A DNA stretch of 64,000 nucleotides from Haloimpatiens sp. FM7315 (GTDB taxonomy: Bacteria; Bacillota; Clostridia; Clostridiales; Clostridiaceae), in the NCBI GenBank assembly GCA_041861885.1, contig JBGVUE010000001.1, forward strand, positions 1,476,001 to 1,540,000, read 5' to 3'. This document shows, one piece after another, positions 18,885 through 28,697 of this stretch. The notes beneath the pieces were generated by a model, which saw only the letters and a program-made list of their open reading frames with translations, was not told where the DNA came from and did not search any database. Position numbers and translations under genes: made by a program. Position 1 is the stretch's first letter, and each line of letters begins with the position of its first letter.

Positions 18885-20720
18885 TTGATAAATACAGTGT
18901 ATTATATAGGATTTTTATTAGTTTTTTTAAGAATTATATCTATATTTATAGTATCACCAGTTTTTTTCCCAAAGTCTACACCTAAAATGGTTATAATAGC
19001 TTTTTGCGGTATCTTATCTTTTATTATTTTACCTTCAATAGATTATTCTAACATTAGTAAGCTAGATAATGGATTTAGGCTTATTATTTACTGCTTTAAT
19101 GAAATAGCAACAGGAATAATTATTGGCTACATAATAAGATTTTGCTTTTTTATGGTGAGCTTTGCAGGTCAACTTGTTGATATTCAAATTGGATTTGCTA
19201 TGATAAATATGTTTGACCCTCAGACAGGTACTAATGTGACGATTTTAAGTAATTTAATGTACTGGATATCTGTTGTAATACTGTTAATCGTAGATGGACA
19301 TCACGTGCTCATAAAGTCGTTTATTGAGAGCTTTTCAACAGCTCATTTGGGACAATTAGTGCTTACAAAAGGTACATCTATGCTTGTTATAAAAGCATTT
19401 ATAGATTTTTTTGCTATAGGTTTTAAAATAGCTGTTCCTTTAATACTTGTAATAATTATAACGGATTTAGTTTTAGCATTAGTAGGAAGAACAGTGCCAC
19501 AACTAAATGTAATGATACTGGGTCTACCTATAAAAATAATAGTTGGGCTTTTAACAATTAGTTTAGCGCTACCTATAATTATTAAATTAATTGTTTTGAA
19601 TTTTTCCGAACTACCAAATATAATAAGAGGAATTTTATGTATATTTCCAGTGTTTATTGTGTTTAATTCTGAAGATAAAACTGAGGAGGCAACTCCAAAG
19701 AAGAAAAGTGATGCTAGAAAAAAAGGGCAAATAGCTAGAAGTAAAGAAGTGGGCCTTGCAGCGACTTTATTGGCCTCTACTATTGTATTAGTAGCTTTAG
19801 GAGAATACATAGTAGAGAGCTTACGAAAAATATTAGTGGCTTTTCTAAATAACTATATTAACATGCCGCTAGATAGTAATACTTTAAGATACGTTATGGT
19901 AACAATTATTTTAAAGATTGCAATTATTATTTTACCAGTTGCAATACCTATAATGTTATTTGGCGTTGCTGCGAATTTAGCTCAGGTAGGATTTTTACAT
20001 ACAAATGAACCCTTAAAACCAGATTTGAAAAAATTAAATCCAATAAGTGGTTTTAAGAAAATATTTTCAATAAGATCTTTAATTGAGCTTGTTAAAGATT
20101 TAAGTATAGTTTCTGTAGTTTCTTTCGTTGGGTATAAGTATTTAAAGTCAAATTACATAAAAATATTAGGGTTTAGTAGTTTAAAGATTAATTTTATTCC
20201 AAGTGCTATAAAAGAGTTAGTGGTTGGAGCTTTCTTTAAAGTAACCTTAATAATGATAGTTATATCTATATTCGATTATGTTTTTCAAAGAAAACAACAT
20301 AACAAAGAGCTTAGAATGTCAAAACAAGAAATCAAAGAAGAATTTAAACAGGATGAAGGTGATCCTCAGATAAAAGGAAAAATTAAGCAAATGCAAAGGC
20401 AAATGGCATCAAAAAGGATGATGCAAAGCATTCCTGATGCTACAGTGGTTATTACAAACCCTACACATATATCTATTGCAATAAAGTATAGTGAAGGGGA
20501 AAACGCACCTATTGTGGTAGCTAAAGGACAGGGAGAGATTGCTTTAAAGATCAAAGAAATAGCAAAAGAACATGATGTACCAATTATAGAAAATAAACCT
20601 CTTGCAAGGCTAATTTACAAAGAGGTTGATATAGATTCAGAAATTCCTGCTGAAATGTACGAAGCTGTAGCTGAAATTTTGGCAGTAGTTTTCAAATTAA
20701 AAGGAAAGAAAAGGCTTTGA
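18885..20720 (+). CDS. Fused export gate / specificity switch protein FliR-FlhB
   Basis: One 611-residue frame holds two export-gate proteins. Residues 1-255 are FliR: about six membrane helices, with GQLVDIQIGFAMINMFDP and VPQLNVMILGLPIKI. From about residue 262 the FlhB start (SEDKTEEATPKKKSDARKKG) follows directly. Four membrane helices and the cytoplasmic FlhBc domain come next, with the self-cleavage site NPTH in VVITNPTHISIAIKY. No stop, ribosome site or long homopolymer lies at the joint, so the fusion is real. FliR-FlhB fusions are known in clostridia. It starts with TTG after AGGTGAT. Confidence 0.96.
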   Translation: MINTVYYIGFLLVFLRIISIFIVSPVFFPKSTPKMVIIAFCGILSFIILPSIDYSNISKLDNGFRLIIYCFNEIATGIIIGYIIRFCFFMVSFAGQLVDIQIGFAMINMFDPQTGTNVTILSNLMYWISVVILLIVDGHHVLIKSFIESFSTAHLGQLVLTKGTSMLVIKAFIDFFAIGFKIAVPLILVIIITDLVLALVGRTVPQLNVMILGLPIKIIVGLLTISLALPIIIKLIVLNFSELPNIIRGILCIFPVFIVFNSEDKTEEATPKKKSDARKKGQIARSKEVGLAATLLASTIVLVALGEYIVESLRKILVAFLNNYINMPLDSNTLRYVMVTIILKIAIIILPVAIPIMLFGVAANLAQVGFLHTNEPLKPDLKKLNPISGFKKIFSIRSLIELVKDLSIVSVVSFVGYKYLKSNYIKILGFSSLKINFIPSAIKELVVGAFFKVTLIMIVISIFDYVFQRKQHNKELRMSKQEIKEEFKQDEGDPQIKGKIKQMQRQMASKRMMQSIPDATVVITNPTHISIAIKYSEGENAPIVVAKGQGEIALKIKEIAKEHDVPIIENKPLARLIYKEVDIDSEIPAEMYEAVAEILAVVFKLKGKKRL

Positions 20721-20752
20721 ATTTATTGATTATATGGTAAAGGGTGGTTGTT

Positions 20753-22825
20753 TTGGAGCAAAGGAAAGCACTTGGTGCAAAATTAAAGAAAAGAGCAGAT
20801 ATAATAGTAGCTTTTGGGGTAATGGCTATTGTACTTATGATGATAATACCTCTTCCTACATGGCTTTTAGATATATTAATTGCAATTAATATTACTATTG
20901 CTACTATGATTATACTTTTAACTATGTTTACGACAGAAGTTCTACAGTTTTCTGCATTTCCAACAATGCTACTTATTACTACTCTATTTAGATTAGGATT
21001 AAATATATCCTCAACTAGATTGATATTAAGAGAGGCAAATGCAGGTAAAATTATAGAAGCTTTTGGAAATTTCGTAACAGGCAATAACTATATAGTTGGA
21101 ATAACTATATTCTTAATATTGATAATAATTCAGTTTGTCGTAATTACAAATGGTGCAGGTAGAGTATCTGAAGTATCAGCAAGATTTACACTAGATGCAA
21201 TGCCAGGAAAGCAGATGAGTATAGACGCAGATTTAAATTCAGGACTTATAACAGAAACGGATGCTAGAGAAAGAAGAAAAAAGCTTCAGATGGAAGCAGA
21301 TTTTTATGGAGCTATGGATGGTGCTTCTAAGTTTGTAAAGGGAGATGCCATTGCAGGAATTATAATTACATTAATTAATATAATAGTAGGTATAATTGTT
21401 GGTACTGTAAGTATGGGAATGCCAATAGCTGAATCTGCAAAGACTTATGTTACTCTTACCGTTGGTGATGGTCTTGTAAGTCAAATTCCTTCAATACTAA
21501 TATCAACGGCTTCAGGAATACTAGTCACTCGTTCTGCTGGTGAAGAAAATTTTGGTTCTATTGTTACTTCTCAGCTTACAAGATTTCCAAAAGTTTTAGC
21601 AATAGCAGCTTCAATATTATTGCTTCTTTCTTTTGTACCGGGACTTCCAAAGCCTGTGTTTATTATTCTTGCAATTACAGTAGGCTCAAGTGCATATTTT
21701 ATGTATAAAGACGATAAGGATAAGGTTATTAAACAGATTGAAACTGAGCAGCAAGAAAATATAGAAATTGAAAACAAGGAACCTGAAAATGTTGCTAGCT
21801 TAATTCAGGTAGAGCCTATGGAAATAGAAATTGGTTATGGACTTATACCTCTTGCAGATGAAGCTTCAGGTGGAGATTTACTTCAAAGAATTGCATCAGT
21901 TAGAAGGCAGTGTGCAATAGAAATGGGGATTATAGTTCAGCCAATAAGAATAAGAGACAATCTTCAACTTAACACTAATGAATATCAAGTTAAGATCAGA
22001 GGAACTGTGGTCTCAAAAGGTGATGTTATGCCTAGTATGCTCCTTTGCATGAATCCAACTGGTGAGGAACTTGATATTCAAGGTATAAAAACTATAGAAC
22101 CTACTTTTGGGCTTCCAGCACTTTGGATTAACAAAGATGAAAAAGAAGATGCTGAGATAAAAGGGTTTACCGTTGTAGATCCAACAACTGTTATGGTTAC
22201 ACATTTAACGGAAACAATTAAATCTCATGCTTTTGAATTACTTGGAAGACAAGAAACAAAAATAATTATAGATTCAGTAAAGGAAAAATATAATACAGTA
22301 GTTGAAGAACTAATACCTGATTTAATGACAATTGGAGAAGTTCAAAAGGTACTCCAAAACCTTTTGAGAGAAAAAGTTTCCATAAGAGACATGGTAACAA
22401 TATTAGAAACTTTAGCAGATTACTCTACAAACACAAAGGATTTAGAGATTTTGACTGAATATGTAAGAATGTCACTATCTAGAAGCATATGTAATTCTTT
22501 ATTAGATGTGAATAGATCTATTGTGGTTGCAACACTAGATCCAAGCATTGAAGAACTGATTGGAAACAGTATTCAAAAATCAATTCAAGGTTCTTTTCCT
22601 GCTGTGGATCCTGATACTACTCAAAAGATATTTAATTCTATGAAAAATATTATTGATACGGTTTATTTTAATGACAATCAGCCAGTATTTCTTGTTTCAC
22701 CAAGAATAAGGCCATCTTTTAGAAAACTTACAGAACTGGTTTATCCTGGCATAATAGTTTTGTCATTAAATGAAATACCTAATGATGTGGAAATCAGAAC
22801 AGAAGGAGTAGTGAGTTTGCAATGA
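20753..22825 (+). CDS. flhA: Flagellar export gate protein FlhA
   Basis: FlhA is the large export-gate protein that receives chaperone-substrate complexes and uses the proton gradient. The N-terminal half has about eight membrane helices. The signature RVSEVSARFTLDAMPGKQMS and the FHIPEP-type loop (GDAIAGIIITLINIIVG) are present. A long cytoplasmic domain follows (about residues 340-690). The TTG at 20753 after AAAGGGTGG is preferred over the GTG at 20744. Intact, with flhF overlapping its stop by four bases. Confidence 0.97.
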   Translation: MEQRKALGAKLKKRADIIVAFGVMAIVLMMIIPLPTWLLDILIAINITIATMIILLTMFTTEVLQFSAFPTMLLITTLFRLGLNISSTRLILREANAGKIIEAFGNFVTGNNYIVGITIFLILIIIQFVVITNGAGRVSEVSARFTLDAMPGKQMSIDADLNSGLITETDARERRKKLQMEADFYGAMDGASKFVKGDAIAGIIITLINIIVGIIVGTVSMGMPIAESAKTYVTLTVGDGLVSQIPSILISTASGILVTRSAGEENFGSIVTSQLTRFPKVLAIAASILLLLSFVPGLPKPVFIILAITVGSSAYFMYKDDKDKVIKQIETEQQENIEIENKEPENVASLIQVEPMEIEIGYGLIPLADEASGGDLLQRIASVRRQCAIEMGIIVQPIRIRDNLQLNTNEYQVKIRGTVVSKGDVMPSMLLCMNPTGEELDIQGIKTIEPTFGLPALWINKDEKEDAEIKGFTVVDPTTVMVTHLTETIKSHAFELLGRQETKIIIDSVKEKYNTVVEELIPDLMTIGEVQKVLQNLLREKVSIRDMVTILETLADYSTNTKDLEILTEYVRMSLSRSICNSLLDVNRSIVVATLDPSIEELIGNSIQKSIQGSFPAVDPDTTQKIFNSMKNIIDTVYFNDNQPVFLVSPRIRPSFRKLTELVYPGIIVLSLNEIPNDVEIRTEGVVSLQ

Positions 22826-24041
22826 AGATAAAAAAGTATGTTGTAAAAGATATGAATGAAGCTTTTTCTAAAATAAGGTATGAACTAGGAGAAAACGCCG
22901 TAATAATAAATCAGAAAAAAATAAAAAAGCCAGGAATTATGGGTTTTTTTTCAAAAAAATTAATTGAGGTTACAGCAGCTTCTGAGGAAAGTACTGAGAA
23001 AAAACCTGAGAATAATAAAATTCTCGAAGATAGTTTAAAAGCTATAAGAAATGTTGTAAATACTTCTATGAATTTAGATAAAAATAACAAATATAGTGAA
23101 ATAAAGACTTCTACAAAGAAAAATGGAATATTAGATGAAAATAATATGAAATTGAAAAATAATGGACAACATGATAAAATTAAGGAAGAAGTACAGTCTA
23201 CGGGCACAGAAAATTTAATGAAAGAAATGCTAGAAATGAAAAAAATATTAAATGGCTTAGCTAAAGTAGATAATGCTTCACAGAATAATGATGATGATAT
23301 AAGAATTAAACTTAGAAAATTAGATATTGAGGATGAAATAATTGATTATATAATTGAAAAAATGGATTCTATTAAAGAAGATATTTCAATTGATGAAAAA
23401 ATTCAAAAAATAGTAGAAGATGTTTTAAAAGTGTCCTCTAAAGAGATGCAAGGAAAAATAGTATTTGTAGGTCCTACAGGAGTTGGAAAGACAACTACAA
23501 TTGCAAAGTTAGCGGGAAGACTTTCTCTTATGGATAATAAAAGTGTAGGACTTATAACTATAGACACTTATAGAATAGGTGCAGTAGAGCAATTAAAAAC
23601 CTATGCAGATATTATGAATTTACCTTTTAAGGTTGTTTTTAATATAGCAGATATGGAACAAGCTGTAAAAGATATGGAAGCCTGTGATGTGGTGTTAATT
23701 GATACTACGGGCAGAAGTAGTAAGAATTTTATGCAGATTTCTGAACTTAGAGCTTTTATTGAAAAAGTGGACACTAAAGACATTAATTTGGTTGTCAGTT
23801 CTACTACAAAGAATAAAGATATAATTCCTATAATAAATGGATACAAAAATTAAATTTTAGTAGTGTTATAGTTACAAAATTAGATGAAACAACTACTTAT
23901 GGTTCAATACTAAATATAGGGTATTATTCAGATAAAAAAATTAGATTTATAACTACAGGACAAAATGTACCAGAGGACATAAAGTTTATGGATTCATATA
24001 AGTTATGTAAAGTGGTTTTGGGAGAGGATAATCTATGTTAG
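22822..24041 (+). CDS. flhF: Flagellar placement GTPase FlhF (frameshift near C-terminus)
   Basis: FlhF is an SRP-type GTPase that sets the number and position of flagella. The N-terminal B domain (MKIKKYVVKDMNEAFSKIR) is followed by a charged variable region. The NG GTPase domain has VGPTGVGKTTTIAKLA, DTYRIGAVEQLKTYA and DTTGRS. The frame breaks at the A run 23845-23849; one more A restores the C-terminal TKLDETTTYGSILN. It overlaps flhG by seven bases. Confidence 0.94.
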
Positions 24042-24916
24042 ATCAAGCTCAAAAGCTTAGGCAACTTGCATTAAAAAAGAATATCTGTAATTCAAGTAAA
24101 ACTTATGAAGAGAGTAGCGATAAAGCGAGAATAATTACCGTTACTTCGGGCAAAGGTGGGGTTGGAAAGAGTAATATTGTTGTTAATTTGTCTATTGAGC
24201 TTCAAAGAATGGGGTATAAAGTGCTTTTGTTTGATGCAGATATTGGCATGGGAAATGACGATATACTAATGGGTTTTTTACCTAGACACACTGTCTTTGA
24301 TATTATATCTAATAATATGAGTGTTGAAGATATACTTATTGAAGGTGAGTATGGATTAAAACTTTTACCAGGGGTACTGGTATGTCAAGGGTAGACGATC
24401 TTACCAGTAAAGAAAGAGAGGAGTTTTTAAACAAAATAAGCAATTTAAATGGTTTTGATTATATAATAATGGATACAGGTGCGGGAATAAATAAAAATGT
24501 ACTGGGATTTGTTGCAGCTAGTGAGGAACTTATAATTATAACTACTCCAGAACCTACTTCTTTAACTGACGCTTATAGTTTAATAAAAGCCATAGATAAA
24601 TTTAAGTTAAAAAAAGGCAAATATTATAATTAACAGGGCTATAACAATAAAAGAAGCTGAGGTTACCTATGGAAAATTTAAAAATGCAGTAAATAAATTT
24701 TTAAATATGGAAGTAAATTATCTTGGTAAGATAGCAGAAGATAAATTTATAACTCAAGCTGTTAGGGAGCAGAGACCTTTTATATTAAGCCATCCTAATA
24801 GTGAAGTTTCAATAGATGTAAAAGATATAGCACTGAAACTTTCAGGCCTAAAATCAAATGAAAAGCCTACGGGAATTCAAGGGCTATTTAGAAAATTGTT
24901 CAAGATTTTTTCATAG
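24035..24916 (+). CDS. flhG: MinD-type ATPase FlhG/FleN (two frameshifts)
   Basis: FlhG is the MinD-family ATPase that partners FlhF in limiting flagellar number. An N-terminal amphipathic/Gln-rich segment (LDQAQKLRQLALKK) precedes the deviant Walker A SGKGGVGKSN. Further on lie LFDADIGMGNDD and DTGAGI. The frame breaks at the G run 24371-24374 (one G short, restoring LLPGGTGMSRVDD). It breaks again at the A run 24609-24615, where one A fewer restores LKKANIIINRA. The second is one of only two breaks here that need a base removed. Confidence 0.92.
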
Positions 24917-24933
24917 ATATGGAGGTTTGCCTT

Positions 24934-25592
24934 ATGAAAAAGCAACTATTTAAATTAAATAATAAATTAAAGATTATATACAATGAAGAAGAATATTCTA
25001 GTAATATTCAAGATGTAACAGATGAATATATTTTTATTAGTATACCGGTTTTAAATAATTCCTATCTTTCTTTAAAGGAAGACGAGGAAATTGAGGTTGT
25101 GTATTATGATGATAATGAATTGTATGAGTTTTTTACAGTGGTTGCAGGAAGAGAAAAAAGTCTATGCCACTTATTATTTTAGAACAACCAACAAGATTAA
25201 AAAAGATTCAAAGAAGAAAATTTGTAAGAGTTAACCACTTTGTGGATGGATTTTACAAGAAAGTAAATTTGGAATCAATTAATATTAAAAGTAAAGATGA
25301 AGAATCTGAAGAGGGGTTTAAGGCTATTTCTATTATTGATTTAAGTGGTGGAGGATGTAGAATAAAAACTGAGGATAAACTTTCATTGAATGATACCATA
25401 AAATTAAGGTTTTTTATTGAAGAAGAATCATTGAACTTATTTTGTAAGATTATTAGAGTTGATAGGACACAAGAGGGAAAGTATGAGTGCGGAGTTTTAT
25501 TTTTAGACATTACAGAGCAAATAAGAGAAAAAATAATAAGATATATTTTTGAACTAATGAGAAAGCAGAGGAAAAGAGGATTCAAATGTTAA
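24934..25592 (+). CDS. PilZ-domain cyclic-di-GMP flagellar brake, YcgR-like (frameshift at A6)
   Basis: This YcgR-family protein binds cyclic di-GMP and slows or rewires the motor. It has an N-terminal YcgR-type domain and then a PilZ domain whose ligand motifs are visible: RRKFVR (R-x3-R) and DLSGGGCRI (D-x-S-x3-G). The frame breaks at the A run 25154-25159; one more A joins AGREKK to SMPLIILEQP. The ATG at 24934 lies after ATGGAGG. It overlaps fliA by seven bases, tying the brake to sigma-28 production. Confidence 0.9.
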
Positions 25593-26328
25593 AAGAGGAA
25601 AAAGTAGTAACTGCATCCTCTAAATATAGAGAGGAGATAATAAAAAAGTACATTCCCTTAGTTAAATATATAGCTTCTAGAGTTATAATAGGAAAAAGTA
25701 AATATATTGATTATGAAGATCTTATCAGTTATGGAATGATAGGCCTTATTGATGCTATGAATAAATTCGATAAAAGTAAAGGAATGAAGTTTTCTACCTA
25801 TTCTTCAATTAGGATACGTGGGGCTATGATAGATGAAATTAGAAAAAATAGCCCCATATCAAAGGGTGCTATGGATAAGCTTAATAGATACAATGCTGCG
25901 GTTGAGAAACTTCAAAAACTTCTATGTAGACAACCTAGCAAAGAGGAAGTATCTAAGGAACTTGGGATATCCGTAAAGGAGCTTAGTGATATTGAAACTT
26001 ATGTTAATTATATTTCTGTAGCTTCTCTTGAGGATTTAATTTTTTCAAAAGAGGATGATATTCCTCTAAAAAATGCTATAGAAGATGAAAATAGCCCAAA
26101 TCCATTGGATGTATTTGAAAAAAAGAACAAGTGGATTATTTAGAAAAGGCCATAGATTTACTTAACGAAAAAGACAAAATAGTTGTTTCTTTATATTATT
26201 ATGAGAGGCTTACTCTAAAGCAAATAGGTGAAATATTAGGAGTATCTGAGTCAAGGGTTTGTCAGCTTCATAGTAGAGCAATTGTCCATATTAGGATTAT
26301 GCTAAAGAAACTTAAATATTTTACATAA
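25586..26328 (+). CDS. fliA: RNA polymerase sigma-28 factor for flagellar genes, FliA/SigD (frameshift at A7)
   Basis: This sigma factor directs late flagellar, motility and chemotaxis genes. Region 2 is clear (DLISYGMIGLIDAMNKFD, MKFSTYSSIRIRGAMIDE-IR), region 3 is KLNRYNAAVEKLQK, and region 4 carries the helix-turn-helix LTLKQIGEILGVSESRVCQL. The frame breaks at the A run 26118-26124; one more A gives FEKKEQVDYLEKAID. It is translated from the early operon, the usual arrangement for staged flagellar expression. No FlgM anti-sigma gene lies in the window. Confidence 0.95.
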
Positions 26329-26362
26329 GAAATGAAATTATTGAATTTGTGAGGTTTTATAG

Positions 26363-26827
26363 ATGGGAATATTTCTTGTTGTTATTGGACTTTTATTAAT
26401 TGTGATAAATATTGGTGCTATTAAAAAAGAAAAACCAAATTTTAAAGATACTTTTCATAATAAAAAAGAAGGTATAAGTGATTATAATGTAGAAATATTT
26501 AAGCTGAGAAGAGAGTTTTCAGAAACTATTCTTGAGCTGCAAAAAGAAATTAAGGATATAAAAAAAGAAGTAAAAGAATTAAAAAAAATAGAAGAAGTAG
26601 AAGAAGAAAATAATCTAAATGCCAAGAAGTTTTCAGAAGAAAATATAAAAGATATGGTTGAAGAAAAGACTGTACTTACAGCTAATACAGCTAATAGAGC
26701 TAATGGAGTAAAAGTTTTAGAGGTGAATAAGCTTTTAGAAGAAGGCTTAAGCATAGATGAAATTGCTGTTAAAATGAACATTAGTAAGGGGGAAGCATTA
26801 TTAATAAAGGAATTATACATAAAATAA
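26363..26827 (+). CDS. Membrane-anchored coiled-coil protein with C-terminal HTH-like segment
   Basis: This 154-residue protein resembles the uncharacterised DUF6115-type proteins that follow sigma-28 genes in clostridia; I assign it on layout and position. It has one N-terminal membrane helix (MGIFLVVIGLLLIVINIGA) and a Lys/Glu coiled coil (about residues 45-85). The last 30 residues resemble a helix-turn-helix (LLEEGLSIDEIAVKMNISKG). It lies in the flagellar operon between fliA and rod genes. A function is not known; a role in positioning or regulation at the membrane is only a guess. Confidence 0.75.
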   Translation: MGIFLVVIGLLLIVINIGAIKKEKPNFKDTFHNKKEGISDYNVEIFKLRREFSETILELQKEIKDIKKEVKELKKIEEVEEENNLNAKKFSEENIKDMVEEKTVLTANTANRANGVKVLEVNKLLEEGLSIDEIAVKMNISKGEALLIKELYIK

Positions 26828-26832
26828 AAAAA

Positions 26833-27026
26833 GTGTTCTTTTTTTATCTGATAGAAAACTGCTTATAGGTATAGGCATCGGTATGATAATTTCTTCTACT
26901 ATTATGTTTGGAGTTAAAGTGAACTCAGCTCAAAGTAAAGCAGAAATTGAAAAGAAAGCAAGAAATATGGGAATGGAATATAAAGATGAAATGAGAGTAT
27001 TACAGAAAGGGAACATGGAGGATTAA
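26833..27026 (+). CDS. Small single-pass membrane protein (likely frameshift at T7 near the start)
   Basis: A short gene of about 65 codons runs into the flgF-like gene and is not open from any ATG. Its body is SDRKLLIGIGIGMIISSTIM, then an acidic/basic helix ending KGNMED, so it is a one-helix membrane protein. If the T run 26839-26845 lacks one T, a GTG at 26833 gives V/M-FFLSDRK. Its stop lies two bases before the next ATG, and its end carries that gene's ribosome site. I do not recognise the family. Confidence 0.6.
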
Positions 27027-27028
27027 AA

Positions 27029-27799
27029 ATGATTAGAGGATTATATACAGCGGTATCAGGACTAATATCTCAAGAAGCAAAACAGCAAACTATTACAAGT
27101 AATCTAGCTAATGCAAATACAGCTGGTTACAAAAAGGATGATCTTAGATTTAAAGATTTTAGAGAGGCTATGCTAGTTAACTATGATAAAGTTATGAATG
27201 GTAAAAATTATAGGACAAAACTTGGTGAAATATCAATGGGAACAAAAATTGATGATGTTGTTACTAAATATACTCAAGGTCCTATAGTTGAGACTGGTAA
27301 TAAAACGGATTTTGCTATAGATGGAAAAGGTTTTTTTACTGTTATGGATGATAAAGGAAACAAATATTATACAAGGGATGGAAATTTTAAGACTAATATT
27401 GAAGGAGATTTAGTTAATTCTTCAGGACATAAAGTCCTTGGATACAAAAATGGAAGTGGCAATTTAGAACCAATCCAAGTTGGAAATGGAAAGATTCAAT
27501 GTGATGTTTTAGGGAATGTATCTATAAACAATGTTAAAAAATATAAATTTGCTATTTCTGGGTTTGAGGAGGGACAAGTTAAAAAGTTAGGTGATAATTT
27601 ATATACCTCTACTGCAAATCCGAAGAAAGAAAATTCTTATGTAAAGCAAGGCTATATTGAAAAGTCAAATGTCAATATAGTAAATGAAATGGTAGATATG
27701 ATGACTACAATGAGAAATTTTGAATCTAACCAAAAGGCTGTACAGATGATTGATGAGAGTCTTGGAAAGTTAATAAATGGAGCAGGTTCAGTTAAATAG
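27029..27799 (+). CDS. Flagellar rod protein, FlgF/FlhO type
   Basis: This is a 256-residue rod-family protein. It has the N-terminal signature MIRGLYTAVSGLISQEAKQQ and SNLANANTAGYKKDD, the central DFAIDGKGFFTV, and the C-terminal SNVNIVNEMVDMMTTMRNFESN. The pair here matches B. subtilis flhO-flhP in layout, and the first member is the FlgF-like one. It forms the proximal/distal rod below the hook. The ATG follows ATGGAGGA. Confidence 0.9.
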   Translation: MIRGLYTAVSGLISQEAKQQTITSNLANANTAGYKKDDLRFKDFREAMLVNYDKVMNGKNYRTKLGEISMGTKIDDVVTKYTQGPIVETGNKTDFAIDGKGFFTVMDDKGNKYYTRDGNFKTNIEGDLVNSSGHKVLGYKNGSGNLEPIQVGNGKIQCDVLGNVSINNVKKYKFAISGFEEGQVKKLGDNLYTSTANPKKENSYVKQGYIEKSNVNIVNEMVDMMTTMRNFESNQKAVQMIDESLGKLINGAGSVK

Positions 27800-27817
27800 A
27801 CATAGGAGGTTAGGGGT

Positions 27818-28603
27818 ATGTTACGAAGCTTTTGGAATTCAAAGACTGCTATGAACGCATTTCAGGATAAATTAGAAATGATATCAAATAATATGAACAA
27901 TGTAAATACTGTTGGATATAAAAAAGTAGACATGGGGTTTCAGGATTTACTTCAAGAATCATTAGATAGAAATGGGTATCCTGTTTCAAGAAACCAAGGT
28001 AAAAATTTGCAGACTGGAACTGGTGTTAAAACTACAAGTATATCCAGAAATCAAAATCAAGGTTTTTTGAGAGAGACGGGTCGTAATACCGATTTTGCAA
28101 TAGATGGTGAGGGTATGTTTAAGATTTACCTTTCAGATGGAACTGAGGCCTATACAAGAAGTGGAAACTTTAATATAAATACTAATGGTAAATTAGTAGA
28201 TGCCAGTGGTTACAGAGTTAGTATTACTGATGATAATGGAAATGAAATTAGTGATACTATAAAGCTTAATAGAGACAATTTCAATGTAGATGAAAAAGGC
28301 AATATATGCCAAAACAAGGGAGTAAATAGCGTAAAAATAGGTAATATTGGGGTATATACTTCTTTAGGTAATGGTGATTTTATGTCTGTTGGAAAGAGTT
28401 TATATAAGCCAGTAAATAATCAAGTTAAGGTGTTTAAAAGCAATGATTTTAGTTTGATTCAGAATTTTGAAGAACTATCTAATGTTAAGCTAGAAGAAGA
28501 GATGAGTGAACTTATTATGACTCAAAGAGCCTTCCAAATTAATTCTCAGGCCCTTAAAACTGCAGACGAGATGTGGGGAATGTCAAATAATCTTAGAAGA
28601 TAG
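27818..28603 (+). CDS. Flagellar distal rod protein, FlgG/FlhP type
   Basis: The second rod-family protein has 261 residues. It shows LRSFWNSKTAMNAFQDKLEM, SNNMNNVNTVGYKKVDM, DFAIDGEGMF and the C-terminal ELIMTQRAFQINSQALKTAD. The last motif is the one shared by FlgG and FlgE tails. It is the final gene of the flagellar operon and is followed by a strong terminator. Confidence 0.9.
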   Translation: MLRSFWNSKTAMNAFQDKLEMISNNMNNVNTVGYKKVDMGFQDLLQESLDRNGYPVSRNQGKNLQTGTGVKTTSISRNQNQGFLRETGRNTDFAIDGEGMFKIYLSDGTEAYTRSGNFNINTNGKLVDASGYRVSITDDNGNEISDTIKLNRDNFNVDEKGNICQNKGVNSVKIGNIGVYTSLGNGDFMSVGKSLYKPVNNQVKVFKSNDFSLIQNFEELSNVKLEEEMSELIMTQRAFQINSQALKTADEMWGMSNNLRR

Positions 28604-28609
28604 TATGTT

Positions 28610-28652
28610 AATTAAGGGAACATTATATTATTATAATGTTCCCTTAATTTTT
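28610..28652 (+). terminator. Terminator at the end of the flagellar operon
   Basis: A perfect 18-bp stem (28610-28627 with 28632-28649), a four-base loop and a T run. It closes the 24-kb operon and faces the convergent pyrophosphatase gene. Confidence 0.93.
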
Positions 28653-28697
28653 GTATATAACACTTTTTAAAACTATAAATCTATTTACTCATTATTT

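Noticed and set aside
19343..19810. 155-codon minus-strand open frame inside fliR-flhB
   Set aside because: Antisense to conserved membrane segments, no ribosome site.
18885..20720. FliR-FlhB fusion as an artefact of a missing base
   Set aside because: The joint has no homopolymer, no nearby stop in frame and no ribosome site for a separate flhB. The fusion is known in related bacteria.
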